A stretch of DNA of 46,393 nucleotides, taken from assembly GCA_024642505.1 (NCBI GenBank), contig JAHEAZ010000017.1, positions 1 through 46,393 of the forward strand, given 5' to 3'. Below are positions 8,381 to 16,752 of this stretch, in pieces. The stretch's first letter is position 1. The number at the start of each line of letters is the position of its first letter. Source of the stretch: Gammaproteobacteria bacterium (GTDB lineage Bacteria; Pseudomonadota; Gammaproteobacteria; Steroidobacterales; Steroidobacteraceae). The position numbers were made by a program, and so were the translations under genes. The notes below the pieces were generated by a model. The model saw only the letters and a list, made by a program, of their open reading frames with translations. It did not search any database and was not told where the DNA came from.

Positions 8381-8860
8381 GTGAAGCCAACGATCCGTGA
8401 CGCGACGGTTGCCGACGCTCCGGCCATCTCGGAACTGATTTGCCGAGTCGCGCAAGAAACCATCTTTGCTGACGGCCCCGAGGAGGGGTGTCGGTACTTC
8501 CTGGCGATGAATACCCCAGCCGCGGTCGCCGGAAAGATGAGCGGCGACGCCTATCGCTACTACGTGGCGGAGCTGCCAGACCGGATCGTCGGCCTCGCGG
8601 CGATACTGAACAATGCCCACCTGTATCACCTGTGCATCGATACGAACGTGAAAGGCACTGGCGTTGGCCGCGGTTTATTGGAGCACGTCCGCGACCAATG
8701 CCTGCGCCGCGGCAACCCCGGGCGATTCACGGTTGATTCGACTCTCGACGCCATAAAGTTTTACGAGCGCTTCGGCTTCGTGGTGGCCGGCGAGGAACGC
8801 CCGCGCAACGGGCACGCCGCCGTGCCAATGACGCTCAATATCGTCGGCCAGCAACGCTAG
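8381..8860 (+). CDS. GNAT N-acetyltransferase
   Basis: A 159-residue GNAT protein. The fold is seen from TIRDATVADAPAISELI (strand 1), through LYHLCIDTNVKGTGVGRGLL, where VKGTGVGRG is the acetyl-CoA pyrophosphate loop (Q/RxxGxG/A), to FYERFGFVVAGEERP at the C-terminal strand. GTG start at 8381 with GAGGGGG 6-10 bases upstream. It follows the GST gene by 23 bases and may be co-transcribed. Substrate cannot be deduced; this subgroup (VDSTLDAIKFYERFGF) is usually of unknown specificity. Confidence 0.88.
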   Translation: MKPTIRDATVADAPAISELICRVAQETIFADGPEEGCRYFLAMNTPAAVAGKMSGDAYRYYVAELPDRIVGLAAILNNAHLYHLCIDTNVKGTGVGRGLLEHVRDQCLRRGNPGRFTVDSTLDAIKFYERFGFVVAGEERPRNGHAAVPMTLNIVGQQR

Positions 8861-8866
8861 CGCCAG

Positions 8867-9367
8867 CTAGCCCGGTTCCGCCAGCCTGGACTGGATCGCA
8901 AGCTCGCCCTTGAGCGTGCGGTGCACCGGACAGTTGCCGGCGATCTCCAGCAACCGGGCGCGCTGCGCTTCGGTCAGTTCACCCTTCAGCTCAATGTCCA
9001 TGCCGATGAGGTCGAGCCGCCGGTCCTCGCCACCGCAGTCCTCGACATCCTCTTCATGCACGTGCTTGTGGGTCAGCCGGACCACGATGTCCTCGAGTGG
9101 GATGTCCTTGTGCCTGGCGTAGAGCCGTACCGTCATGGAGGTGCAGGCACCGAGTGACATCAGCAGCAGGTCGTATGGCGTGGGCCCTTGGCCGGACCCG
9201 CCGTACTCGACTGGTTCGTCGGCCACGTAGCCGTGTTTCTCGCTGTAGACCCCGCGCATAAACTTCCTGTCGAGCTCGGTCACTACCACCTCGCGGGGAC
9301 CGACGACAGGCGCCGGCGCAGGCGGATTTTCGGATTCGAAGCTGATGCCTGGCATTCCAACTCCCAT
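8867..9367 (-). CDS. OsmC/Ohr-family peroxide-resistance protein
   Basis: A 166-residue OsmC-like protein (thiol peroxidase family acting on organic hydroperoxides). Both redox cysteines are visible: C75 in SLGACTSMTVRLYARHK and C146 in NCPVHRTL. YGGSGQGPTPYDLLLMSLGA and the metal-loving THKHVHEEDVEDCGGEDRR insertion resemble the subgroup related to YhfA and to domains fused with hydrolases. Start choice is uncertain: ATG 9367 has GGGA 9 bases upstream, ATG 9355 has GGGAG 5 bases upstream, and a TTG at 9373 is also open. It faces the GNAT gene at 8381 tail to tail. Confidence 0.9.
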   Translation of the reverse strand: MGVGMPGISFESENPPAPAPVVGPREVVVTELDRKFMRGVYSEKHGYVADEPVEYGGSGQGPTPYDLLLMSLGACTSMTVRLYARHKDIPLEDIVVRLTHKHVHEEDVEDCGGEDRRLDLIGMDIELKGELTEAQRARLLEIAGNCPVHRTLKGELAIQSRLAEPG

Positions 9368-9379
9368 GTTCAATCGTCC

Positions 9380-9832
9380 CTACAGGATGAGCCGCATGAC
9401 CTGCTCGCCCGCGTCCACCTCGCCGGTAAAGGCAAAGCCGAGCTTCTGGTAGAAAGGCCCGGGATTGCCCTCGCCCGGCACGACGCTGGTCAGCAGCTCG
9501 ACCGCCCCCGGTTGGGTCCTGACATGGGCGATCGCCTTTCCGATCGCCGCACGGCCGTAACCCCTCCCCTGCTGATGCTCGTCGATCATGAAGCGCCACA
9601 AGTAGTACTCGGGCTTGTCGGTGTCGATCTCCAGCATGATGAACCCGACCGCATCGTCGCCGGCATAGATCCCGCGGAACCATGCGGTCTCCGGATAGAA
9701 GTGCGCCTGTGCGATAGACTTGGCGTTGCTCGCCACGAAGCACTCCTGCGACGCAGCAACCTTGAGCCTCAGGATCGTACCCAGCGTCTCGCGGGTGACC
9801 TCTTGCAGCGACACTTCCTTGTCGGCCATCAC
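9380..9832 (-). CDS. GNAT acetyltransferase, spermidine/diamine-like
   Basis: A 150-residue GNAT enzyme. It opens with VSLQEVTRETLGTILRLKV and continues QECFVASNAKSIAQAHFYPE, a layout seen in PaiA/BltD-type polyamine acetyltransferases. FMIDEHQQGRGYGRAAI carries the acetyl-CoA loop QQGRGYG, and FYQKLGFAFTGEV ends the fold. Polyamine specificity is inference from this layout. The ATG overlaps the TGA of the upstream cupin gene by 4 bases, so the two are translationally coupled. Confidence 0.88.
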   Translation of the reverse strand: MMADKEVSLQEVTRETLGTILRLKVAASQECFVASNAKSIAQAHFYPETAWFRGIYAGDDAVGFIMLEIDTDKPEYYLWRFMIDEHQQGRGYGRAAIGKAIAHVRTQPGAVELLTSVVPGEGNPGPFYQKLGFAFTGEVDAGEQVMRLIL

Positions 9833-10338
9833 TTGTCCCGTTGCCCGATCAGGTCGAGGATCCTTGGCCGATCCGGCTCGCCATCCATGTACTCGGTGGC
9901 ACTCAGGTAGCCGACTTTCTTCTCGCTCCGCACCATGATCTTGCCGCTATCCGGGTACCCACATACCTCGTGTGGATCGTATGGCCCCACGGCCAGGTAC
10001 TCGAGGTCTTGATCGTAGGGATTGGCGATCTGGTGGGCAGTCCTGGTGCCGGCGGGGCAGGCGATGCAGTCGCCCGGATGGATGTCGATCAATTCGTCGC
10101 CGTAGCGCAACACGCCGCGGCCCGCCAGCACGTAGAACACCTCGTCCTCGCGCAGGTGGTAGTGGAACGGTACCGCCGCGTGGCCCGGCGGGATGCGCAT
10201 GTGGTTGACGCCGAGCGACCCGCCACGTTCACGCATGCCGGGTGTCAGGATCTTGTAAGTCGATGCCCAGCCTTCATGCCTTGCGGCGATTTCCTCGGCA
10301 TCGGCCAGGTTGCAGACCGGACCTCTGGGCTTCCTCAT
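9829..10338 (-). CDS. Cupin-domain protein
   Basis: From ATG 10338 this is a 169-residue single cupin. Motif 1 is FHYHLREDEVFYVLAGRG (two His and a Glu as metal ligands) and motif 2 is HPGDCIACPAGTRTAHQIAN with the last His, so the metal site looks complete. The rest (YLAVGPYDPHEVCGYPDSGK) resembles cupins annotated as sugar-phosphate isomerase-like or dioxygenase-like. A longer start at 10368 is possible. It is first of a coupled pair with the GNAT gene (4-base overlap) and diverges from the sigma factor gene. No substrate can be named. Confidence 0.85.
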   Translation of the reverse strand: MRKPRGPVCNLADAEEIAARHEGWASTYKILTPGMRERGGSLGVNHMRIPPGHAAVPFHYHLREDEVFYVLAGRGVLRYGDELIDIHPGDCIACPAGTRTAHQIANPYDQDLEYLAVGPYDPHEVCGYPDSGKIMVRSEKKVGYLSATEYMDGEPDRPRILDLIGQRDK

Positions 10339-10424
10339 GACCGGCTCCATCTGGGCGGACCCGGCCACGATACCGCGATTCGGAGCCTGTTGGGATCCCG
10401 CTGGCCGAAGCCGGGTAAAAGGAT

Positions 10425-10453
10425 TTGACCGCCTCCGGCGTCATATCTATCAA
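10425..10453 (+). promoter_or_regulatory. Candidate sigma-70 promoter for the sigma/FecR/receptor cassette
   Basis: TTGACC at 10425-10430, a 17-base spacer and TATCAA at 10448-10453 make a good housekeeping promoter match (5/6 and 4/6). Transcription would begin near 10460, downstream of the ATG at 10453, which argues that the sigma factor is translated from the GTG at 10498. Confidence 0.5.
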
Positions 10454-10497
10454 TGGGCCATCGGAATATTGGATCGCAGCAGGCAGTGGAAGACACA

Positions 10498-11106
10498 GTG
10501 CACCTGGACAAGGCGGTGGCGCGGCGAATCATGGCCGGTGACCAGGCTGCATTTCGTTCACTGTTCGACCGTTTTTTTCCGCGCCTGTATCGCTTCGCGA
10601 TTGCCCGCCTGGACGGGGACCACGATGCGGCGTCTGACGTGGTCCAACAGACGATCTGCAAGGGTATCGAACGACTTGACAGTTATCGCGGGGAAGCGGC
10701 GCTCTACACCTGGTTCTGCCAGATCTGCCGCAACACTCTCATTGATTACTGCCGTGCGCGCAACCGTGAAACAAAGGTCATCGTGCCGCTCGAGGATCTA
10801 CCCCATGTCAGGGCAATCCTGGAATCGGTAGCTGCGCCCGTTTCGACGGAACCGGAGACAGACGCATGGCGATCAGACATCCGCCGACTGGTCCAGGCGA
10901 CCGTGGATGCGCTTCCAGAGCACTATGGCGAAGTGCTCGAATGGAAATACGTCGAGGAAGTACCGGTCGTAGTCATTGCGGACAGGCTGGGCATCGGTGA
11001 GAAGGCCGCGGAATCGCTGCTCACGAGGGCGCGCGACGCCTTTCGTGGGGTGATGGTGGAGATGGCCGGCACGGCGGACGCGCTCGAGCCGCCACGCAAG
11101 AATTGA
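10498..11106 (+). CDS. ECF-type RNA polymerase sigma factor (FecI-like context)
   Basis: From the GTG at 10498 the protein has 202 residues. Sigma-70 region 2 spans FRSLFDRFFPRLYRFAIARL to TWFCQICRNTLIDYCRARN, including the DVVQQTICKG helix that binds core polymerase; region 4 is ALPEHYGEVLEWKYVEEVPV through IADRLGIGEKAAESLLTRAR, a helix-turn-helix. GGAAGA precedes the GTG by 4-5 bases. The ATG at 10453 would add 15 residues but has no Shine-Dalgarno and overlaps the predicted -10 box. The FecR gene starts 15 bases after the stop and a TonB receptor follows, so this factor is most likely held and released by the downstream FecR protein. Confidence 0.9.
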   Translation: MHLDKAVARRIMAGDQAAFRSLFDRFFPRLYRFAIARLDGDHDAASDVVQQTICKGIERLDSYRGEAALYTWFCQICRNTLIDYCRARNRETKVIVPLEDLPHVRAILESVAAPVSTEPETDAWRSDIRRLVQATVDALPEHYGEVLEWKYVEEVPVVVIADRLGIGEKAAESLLTRARDAFRGVMVEMAGTADALEPPRKN

Positions 11107-11121
11107 CGGAGACCGTGTGAC

Positions 11122-12120
11122 ATGAACCCGGAGAATCTCATGAATGTGGACGCCGTGCGGGCGCTCATCCGGATGGCCGGTCAACGCGAAGATCCGCCTG
11201 CCGGCGCCTACGATCGGGTATGGCCCGCCGCCGAGGCTACCTGGCTGACCTGCTTGCGACGGCGGCGCACGCGCCGCGCTGCCGGCTGGCTCGCCGCCGC
11301 CGCAGTGGTGGTAGCCGGCATAACGGCTGTGATCGGGCTCCGGCCGACGGTACAAGCTGTGGCGGAGGTCGCACGACTCGACCGGACCGTTGGTTCGCTG
11401 GAGATCCACGGGGCCGGTGGCGGTACCTGGCTGCCGGTTGACATCGGTTTGAGTGACGGGCTGATACCCGGTACTCGGCTCAGGACTGGGGTCGACGGCC
11501 GGGCTGGACTATTGCTCAGCGGCGAAATTTCCATTCGGCTCGCAGAATCGTCTGAAATCGAGCTGGCCGGCGAACGTCGGGTCCGTCTCGTTCGCGGAAT
11601 CGTTTACGTCGACACCGGCCCGGGCGGACGCGGTGGCCAGGTTCAGGTGATTACCGAGGGCGGTACGCTGCAGGACTTTGGCACCCAGTTCGAGGTCAGC
11701 TACGACGACAGCGGGTTGCGGCTACGCGTGCGGGAAGGACAGGTTGTCATGGCGCGGGAAGCCCAGAGGCTGGTGGCCCATGCGGAGCAGCAAATCGCCG
11801 TGAACGGGCAGGGCCGTATCAGCCGGGACGTTCTGTCCCGCAGCGATCCGGCATGGCACTGGGTCGAATCCGTGGCCCCATCAGCGACGACGGATGGCCA
11901 GCCGGTCACCGTCCTGTTCCAATGGGTGTCGCGCGAAACGGGTCGTGAACTACGCTATGCCGACCGGGCAATCGAGCAAGAAGCCGCGGCGACGATCCTG
12001 CACGGGCAGCTGTCAGGCCTGGCGCCCCTCGAGACGCTGGACGTCATGCTCGCCACCACCAAGCTCGCCTACAAGATCAGCGATGACGAGGCGATCGAGG
12101 TTGTGCAACGACCGGACTGA
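11122..12120 (+). CDS. FecR-family anti-sigma / transmembrane signal protein
   Basis: A 332-residue inner-membrane signal transducer. A cytoplasmic N-terminal segment (about 1-50, ending CLRRRRTRR) is followed by one transmembrane helix at about 54-72. The periplasmic FecR domain runs from about 110 to 215 (TRLRTGVDGRAGLLLSGEIS through VYVDTG and TLQDFGTQFEV). A small C-terminal STN-like domain (PVTVLFQWVSRETGRELRYA to YKISDDEAIEV) would contact the receptor's own STN domain. ATG 11140 has a better ribosome-binding site (GGAG, 7 bases) than 11122 and may be the true start. It sits directly between its sigma factor and receptor. Confidence 0.9.
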   Translation: MNPENLMNVDAVRALIRMAGQREDPPAGAYDRVWPAAEATWLTCLRRRRTRRAAGWLAAAAVVVAGITAVIGLRPTVQAVAEVARLDRTVGSLEIHGAGGGTWLPVDIGLSDGLIPGTRLRTGVDGRAGLLLSGEISIRLAESSEIELAGERRVRLVRGIVYVDTGPGGRGGQVQVITEGGTLQDFGTQFEVSYDDSGLRLRVREGQVVMAREAQRLVAHAEQQIAVNGQGRISRDVLSRSDPAWHWVESVAPSATTDGQPVTVLFQWVSRETGRELRYADRAIEQEAAATILHGQLSGLAPLETLDVMLATTKLAYKISDDEAIEVVQRPD

Positions 12121-12232
12121 CCTGGAACCGAGCTGACCGGCCCAATCCGGTCATTGGGGTAGACTCCCGCTTGATGCTGGTCTCAGCGCCAACTGGAGGC
12201 CGACGTCCGCACCGGGAACCCGAGCGGGCCTT
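12121..12232 (+). promoter_or_regulatory. Sigma/FecR to receptor leader with a small hairpin
   Basis: The 112 bases between FecR and the receptor include GACCGG-CCCAAT-CCGGTC (12135-12152), a 6-bp stem with a 6-base loop. It is not followed by a T-run, so it is not a clear terminator. It could tune expression between regulator and receptor, or this stretch could hold the promoter used by the ECF sigma factor; no consensus is known for this factor. Confidence 0.3.
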
Positions 12233-14608
12233 GTGATAGTCAGTTTGCGTGCCCCGAACGCGTGCCCTGCAGCTGCCCGGTACAGATCGCGCCACCCGCC
12301 TTGGCGGACCGCGGCAGTTTGTGCCATCGCTGTGCTTCTCTGCAGCGGATACCCGGTCTCGGCGCGAGCAGACCAGTACGCGGGACTGACGCTCGAGCAG
12401 GCCCTGCAGCGGCTGACGGCGCTGGGCCTCAACATCGTCTACAGCAGCGCCCAGATTCAGCCGGGCATGGGCGTCGATCGCGAGCCGGATGCCACCGACC
12501 CGCGCGTGATACTTGACGAAATCATCGCACCACATGGCCTGGCTGTCGTCGAGGTTGCTGGCGGCGCCCTGATGCTGGTTCGCAGTGACGCGCCGACTGC
12601 TGCGCAGTCCGCGCCGGTCGCGGCGCAAGCGCTGCCGACCGCGCTCGACGAGGTCGTGGTCAGCGCCAGCTACTATCGCCTCGCGATCGAGGCCGGACCG
12701 CCGGCCGCCCTGCTGACCGCGGGCGACATCGATATGCTGCCCGAAATCGGCGGCGATCCGATTCGAGCGGTTGCCCGGTTACCAGGTGTGGCGCGCCAGG
12801 ACTTCAGCAGCAAGCCGCATATGCGTGGTGGCGTCGCCGATGAGACGCTGGTGCGTTTCGATGACCTGCGGCTGTACAACCCTTACCACCTGAAAGATTT
12901 CCAGAATCTCTTCAGCACCGTCGATCCGAGCGTGATCAGCCGGCTCAACGTCTATTCCGCCGGCTTTCCGGTGACCTACGGCGATCGCCTGAGCGGCGTG
13001 ATCGACATTGCGCCATTCAGGCCGGAGCGGCCACTGCAGGGCAGGCTCGACATTGGTTTCTTCAACGTCGGTGGCCTGCTTGCCGGGCAGCTGCATGAGG
13101 GCGATACCGACTGGATCGTCTCTGCACGTCGCGGCACCCTCGACCTGGTGCTGGCGGCGACGGCGCCAGACCTCGGCCGACCGCGTTACACCGACATGTA
13201 CGATCATATTGGACATCGATTCAATGAAGACCTGGCCGTCTCAGGCAACATCTTGGTCTCTGAGGACGACCTGACCATCTTCGACAGCGACCAGGAAGAA
13301 GAGGCCTCGGCCGACTATCGTGACGAGTACTACTGGCTGAGATTCGATCTTGGCGATCCGGAGCGCGCAGGTGGCAAGCTGCTGGCGGCACACACGCGAC
13401 TGACCAGCGAGCGTATTGGCAGCGCCGACCTGCCCGGGGTGGCACAGGGATCGCTCACGGACAGACGCAACTTCCGCGTCGATTCGATCCAGGCCGAGGG
13501 CTGGTGGCCGCTGGCAAGTGGCGGTCGGGTGCAGGCAGGCGCGGAATGGCGGGGATTGCGCGGGCGTTATGAGTACCAGGACACCGCTCAATTCGACCTC
13601 TTGTTCCTGATCCCTGGCGCGCCGACCGAACCGACGCGCGCGCGGCAGCTCACGGTGCGCCCCGTCGGCGACCAGTACGGCGCCTACGTCAACTGGCGCG
13701 TGATGCCGATTGATTCAGTGACGGCCGACCTGGGCCTGCGCTGGGACAAGGAGACACTGAGCGGCGCAGACAGTTCGCAGTTCAGTCCGCGACTGGGACT
13801 ACTTTGGCAACTCGGCCAGCGGACACGCTTACGAGCCAGCTGGGGACGCTTTTTTCAGGCGCAGGGCGTCGACGAGCTACAGGTCTCCGATGGGGAATCA
13901 CAGTTCTTTGCCGCCCAAAGGGCCGACCATGTGGTAGCTGGCATCGAGCGTTCGCTTGGTCGGGGCTTCGACCTGCGGCTCGAGGCTTACCGCAAGACCT
14001 ACGACCGCCTTCGGCCGCGCTATGAGAACCTGTTCGACACGCTGGTGGTGCTGCCGGAGCTGAAGCCGGACCGCGCAAGGATCCTGCCCCGAGGCGCCAA
14101 GGCTGAGGGTGCCGAGCTGTCGCTGGGATTTGAAGATGGCTCGGGCCTTGGCGGCTGGTTGAGCTACAGCTGGTCAACCGTTACGGATCTTCTTCAAGGC
14201 GATCACGTCCGCCGCAACTGGGACCAAGCGCACTACCTGAGCGCCGGCATCAGCCGCCGCGGCAAGGCCTGGGAATGGAGCCTGGCCGGCGCCTGGCACA
14301 GCGGCTGGCCGACCACTGATATCGAGCTGGCGGCGACCGAACCCATACCGCTTGTCGCCGCCGGGCCGCGCAACACCAGGAAATTGGGATCCTACGCCCG
14401 CCTCGATGCCAGGGTCGCGCGACGTTTCGTCTTTGGCGATACCAGCGAGTTGACCGTCTATCTCGAGGTCAGCAATCTCACTAATCGCCACAACGACTGC
14501 TGTGTCGAGTACCAGATCGAACCTCAGGATGGCGTCACGCTTCTCGACGTCGCGACACGCGCGACGCTGCCGCTGATTCCCTCGCTTGGCTTTTCCTGGC
14601 AGTTCTAG
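12233..14608 (+). CDS. STN-domain TonB-dependent outer-membrane receptor (signalling type)
   Basis: A 791-residue receptor. After a signal peptide (RTAAVCAIAVLLCSGYPVSARA) comes an STN secretin/TonB short domain at about 45-115 (AGLTLEQALQRLTALGLNIV and on to VVEVAGGALMLVRS), used to signal to FecR. The plug follows (about 135-260: ALDEVVVSASYYR, LPGVARQDFSSKPHMRGG, SAGFPVTYGDRLSGVIDI), then the 22-strand barrel, ending in an aromatic residue (LGFSWQF). It is the third gene of the sigma/FecR/receptor set. The ligand is not evident; no siderophore or sugar genes adjoin. The GTG start at 12233 has no clear ribosome-binding site. Its stop shares a CTAG with the converging gene. Confidence 0.92.
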   Translation: MIVSLRAPNACPAAARYRSRHPPWRTAAVCAIAVLLCSGYPVSARADQYAGLTLEQALQRLTALGLNIVYSSAQIQPGMGVDREPDATDPRVILDEIIAPHGLAVVEVAGGALMLVRSDAPTAAQSAPVAAQALPTALDEVVVSASYYRLAIEAGPPAALLTAGDIDMLPEIGGDPIRAVARLPGVARQDFSSKPHMRGGVADETLVRFDDLRLYNPYHLKDFQNLFSTVDPSVISRLNVYSAGFPVTYGDRLSGVIDIAPFRPERPLQGRLDIGFFNVGGLLAGQLHEGDTDWIVSARRGTLDLVLAATAPDLGRPRYTDMYDHIGHRFNEDLAVSGNILVSEDDLTIFDSDQEEEASADYRDEYYWLRFDLGDPERAGGKLLAAHTRLTSERIGSADLPGVAQGSLTDRRNFRVDSIQAEGWWPLASGGRVQAGAEWRGLRGRYEYQDTAQFDLLFLIPGAPTEPTRARQLTVRPVGDQYGAYVNWRVMPIDSVTADLGLRWDKETLSGADSSQFSPRLGLLWQLGQRTRLRASWGRFFQAQGVDELQVSDGESQFFAAQRADHVVAGIERSLGRGFDLRLEAYRKTYDRLRPRYENLFDTLVVLPELKPDRARILPRGAKAEGAELSLGFEDGSGLGGWLSYSWSTVTDLLQGDHVRRNWDQAHYLSAGISRRGKAWEWSLAGAWHSGWPTTDIELAATEPIPLVAAGPRNTRKLGSYARLDARVARRFVFGDTSELTVYLEVSNLTNRHNDCCVEYQIEPQDGVTLLDVATRATLPLIPSLGFSWQF

Positions 14609-15537
14609 CTGCAGCGCTCCCGGGCATACATCCTGAGGATGAACTGTCCGGACGGCCGCTGCCTGAACGCCATGACCTCCTCCCGCCACGGTGACGACAG
14701 CGACTCCACCGCAGGAAAGCGTGTCGCCAACCTGCCACCGCCATAGTTGGTCGGCAGGACTGCCAGCGCGCCAAGACTCGCGAAGGTGATGTCAGCGAAG
14801 CTCAGTGTGTCGCCCAGCAGGTAGCGACGGCCGTCGGCGAAGCGTGCATCCATTTCATCGAAGACCGCACGGGTCCGCTCCAGCGCACGCGACGCCGACT
14901 CGGGGGTCACCCGCAGCATTCGCCTGACTGCCATTCGCAATACCGGTTGCAGTAATGGCAGTAGCACCCGCTGCCAGCCGGGGATCGTCGGCTCCTTCAC
15001 GCCCCACAGCTGAAGGGTAAGCGACGAATCTGCGAACAGGCGCTGGTACGCCCAGCGCCTGACCTGTTCGCCGAGCGCCCGGTCCAGGTGCTGCTCGAGC
15101 GCCAATGCTTCGTCGGTCGGCTGCAGGAAGGCGGCACGCCTGGACAGTTCATGGCCGTGCAGCCCCCAAAGCAATCGCAGGATCTCGGCCGAGTTGCCGA
15201 CACAGGTACGCGAGGCAGGCAGCTCCAGTACCGGCACCGTGCGGCCGAGCAGCAGCACGCCGAGGATGCCGATGTTCGGCACCTCCTCGTAGTCGATGCC
15301 GGCGTGGTCCAGGCACCAGCGAACCTTCTCGACGTAGTGCGAATAGGAAATCGTGTGCAGGCGTGGCCTGGCGGAGGCCGGGTTCATCGTGGCGCGAAGG
15401 CGGATGACCATGCCAACGAGCGCCAGCAGCAGCACCGCCACGATCGCCGCAGCTGCGCCCCAGCCGGTCCAGGCGACCAGTACCGGCAGCAGATACAGCA
15501 TCAATGCGTGCAGCGTCCTTGGGTCACTCAGGCGCAT
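14605..15537 (-). CDS. Membrane-anchored glutathione S-transferase-like protein
   Basis: A 310-residue protein with ATG 15537, supported by AAGGGGGG a few bases upstream. Residues about 8-46 hold two hydrophobic helices (LHALMLYLLPVLVAWTGW and AAIVAVLLLALVGMVIRL). A GST-like thioredoxin fold starts at LHTISYSHYVEKVRWCLDHA, in which the usual CPFC/CPYC active site is YSHY, so the redox cysteine is missing. The rest of the N-terminal fold and a C-terminal helical domain (LGDTLSFADITFASLGALAV) are complete. The anchor before a GST fold is uncommon. The last four bases overlap the TonB receptor's end through a shared CTAG. Confidence 0.82.
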   Translation of the reverse strand: MRLSDPRTLHALMLYLLPVLVAWTGWGAAAAIVAVLLLALVGMVIRLRATMNPASARPRLHTISYSHYVEKVRWCLDHAGIDYEEVPNIGILGVLLLGRTVPVLELPASRTCVGNSAEILRLLWGLHGHELSRRAAFLQPTDEALALEQHLDRALGEQVRRWAYQRLFADSSLTLQLWGVKEPTIPGWQRVLLPLLQPVLRMAVRRMLRVTPESASRALERTRAVFDEMDARFADGRRYLLGDTLSFADITFASLGALAVLPTNYGGGRLATRFPAVESLSSPWREEVMAFRQRPSGQFILRMYARERCS

Positions 15538-15754
15538 GGCACCCCCCTTTTCACGCCGCTCCCGGCACGACGCGCAGACACGATTCGAGGCCTTCATCAC
15601 GCAAAGGCGCCTCATCCTGCCATGGAACCTGCCGGCCGCGAAGGAGCGGTGACTGATGGAACTGACAGACGGCCGCCTTATGCGGCAGAATCGCCCGCAG
15701 GTCGCGTCCGGCGGCCCGCGTGGCTGAAGTTGCCGCGATGGCCCCTGTTGAAGC

Positions 15755-16693
15755 GTGAAACAGATGCTGACCAGATCTGCCAAGAAATCGAGCTGGACTC
15801 TGTGGGCGGCTATTCTCCTTGCGCCGCTGGGGAGTTCATCGCCTGTGCTGGGCCAGCAGCTCGAGCCGCGCGCCTTCGCCCCCAATCCGGTCGGTGCCCA
15901 TTTCGTCCTGGGATCAATGATCCATACCGAGGGCGACGTGCTCATGGATGCCTCCTCGCCCATCGAGGACTTCAAGGTCAACCTGAACGTCTATGCCGCG
16001 GGCTACGGCCAGACCTTCGCGCTCGGCGATCGCGTGGCCAGCATCGCCGTCGTCGCGCCCTACGCCGACGGCCGCGCCAGCGGCAAGCTCAACGGCGAGC
16101 CGCGTTCCGTGTCGCGCTCCGGTCCTGGCAATCTCACGCTGCGCGTCACCGCCAGCCTGTTGCCGGGTTCCGCGCTCGATCCGGCCAGCTTCGCCCGCCA
16201 CACGCCGGACCGAACACTCGGGGCCAGTCTGGTCATCATGGCCCCCACCGGTGAATACTTTAAGGACAAGCTGATCAACATCGGCACCAATCGCTGGGCC
16301 TTCAAGCCCGAGCTCGGGGCCGCCCGGCAATTCGGGAAATGGGGCGTAGATGGGTCGATTGGCGCCTGGTTCTTTACCGTCAATGACGATTACTTCGGCG
16401 GATTCCGTCGCAAGCAGGACCCCATCGGCGCGGTTCAGGGCCATGTCAGCTACACCTTCAGGCCCCGGCTGTGGCTTGCCGCTGACTTCACCTGGTACAC
16501 CGGCGGGCAGACGCACATCGACGGCGTTTCGCAGGGGGACAGGCAGGACAACTCCCGCGCGGGCCTGGCGCTGTCCGTGCCGGTATCCTCGCGCCAGTCC
16601 GTCAAGCTGTCGTGGAGCACGGGTACCTCGACGCGAATCGGCGGCGACTTCGACGCCCTGAGTCTTACCTGGCAGTATCTCTGGTTCAACTGA
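15755..16693 (+). CDS. Outer-membrane transporter, MetA-pathway-of-phenol-degradation family
   Basis: A 312-residue beta-barrel-type protein. A signal peptide (WTLWAAILLAPLGSSSPVLG) precedes LEPRAFAPNPVGAHFVLG, the usual opening of the Phenol_MetA_deg family, and the strands alternate hydrophobic and polar residues to the terminal WQYLWFN. Internal motifs LVIMAPTGEYFKDKLINIGT and RWAFKPELGAARQFGKW are typical of the family. Members are thought to bring aromatic or hydrophobic compounds across the outer membrane. It diverges from the GST-like gene across 217 bases in which no further gene is seen. No aromatic degradation genes adjoin. Confidence 0.83.
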   Translation: MKQMLTRSAKKSSWTLWAAILLAPLGSSSPVLGQQLEPRAFAPNPVGAHFVLGSMIHTEGDVLMDASSPIEDFKVNLNVYAAGYGQTFALGDRVASIAVVAPYADGRASGKLNGEPRSVSRSGPGNLTLRVTASLLPGSALDPASFARHTPDRTLGASLVIMAPTGEYFKDKLINIGTNRWAFKPELGAARQFGKWGVDGSIGAWFFTVNDDYFGGFRRKQDPIGAVQGHVSYTFRPRLWLAADFTWYTGGQTHIDGVSQGDRQDNSRAGLALSVPVSSRQSVKLSWSTGTSTRIGGDFDALSLTWQYLWFN

Positions 16694-16752
16694 GGGCGGC
16701 GGCAAACGACATCCAGTGACAGGCTGCAGAATGGCGGCCTACGGAGGCCTGA

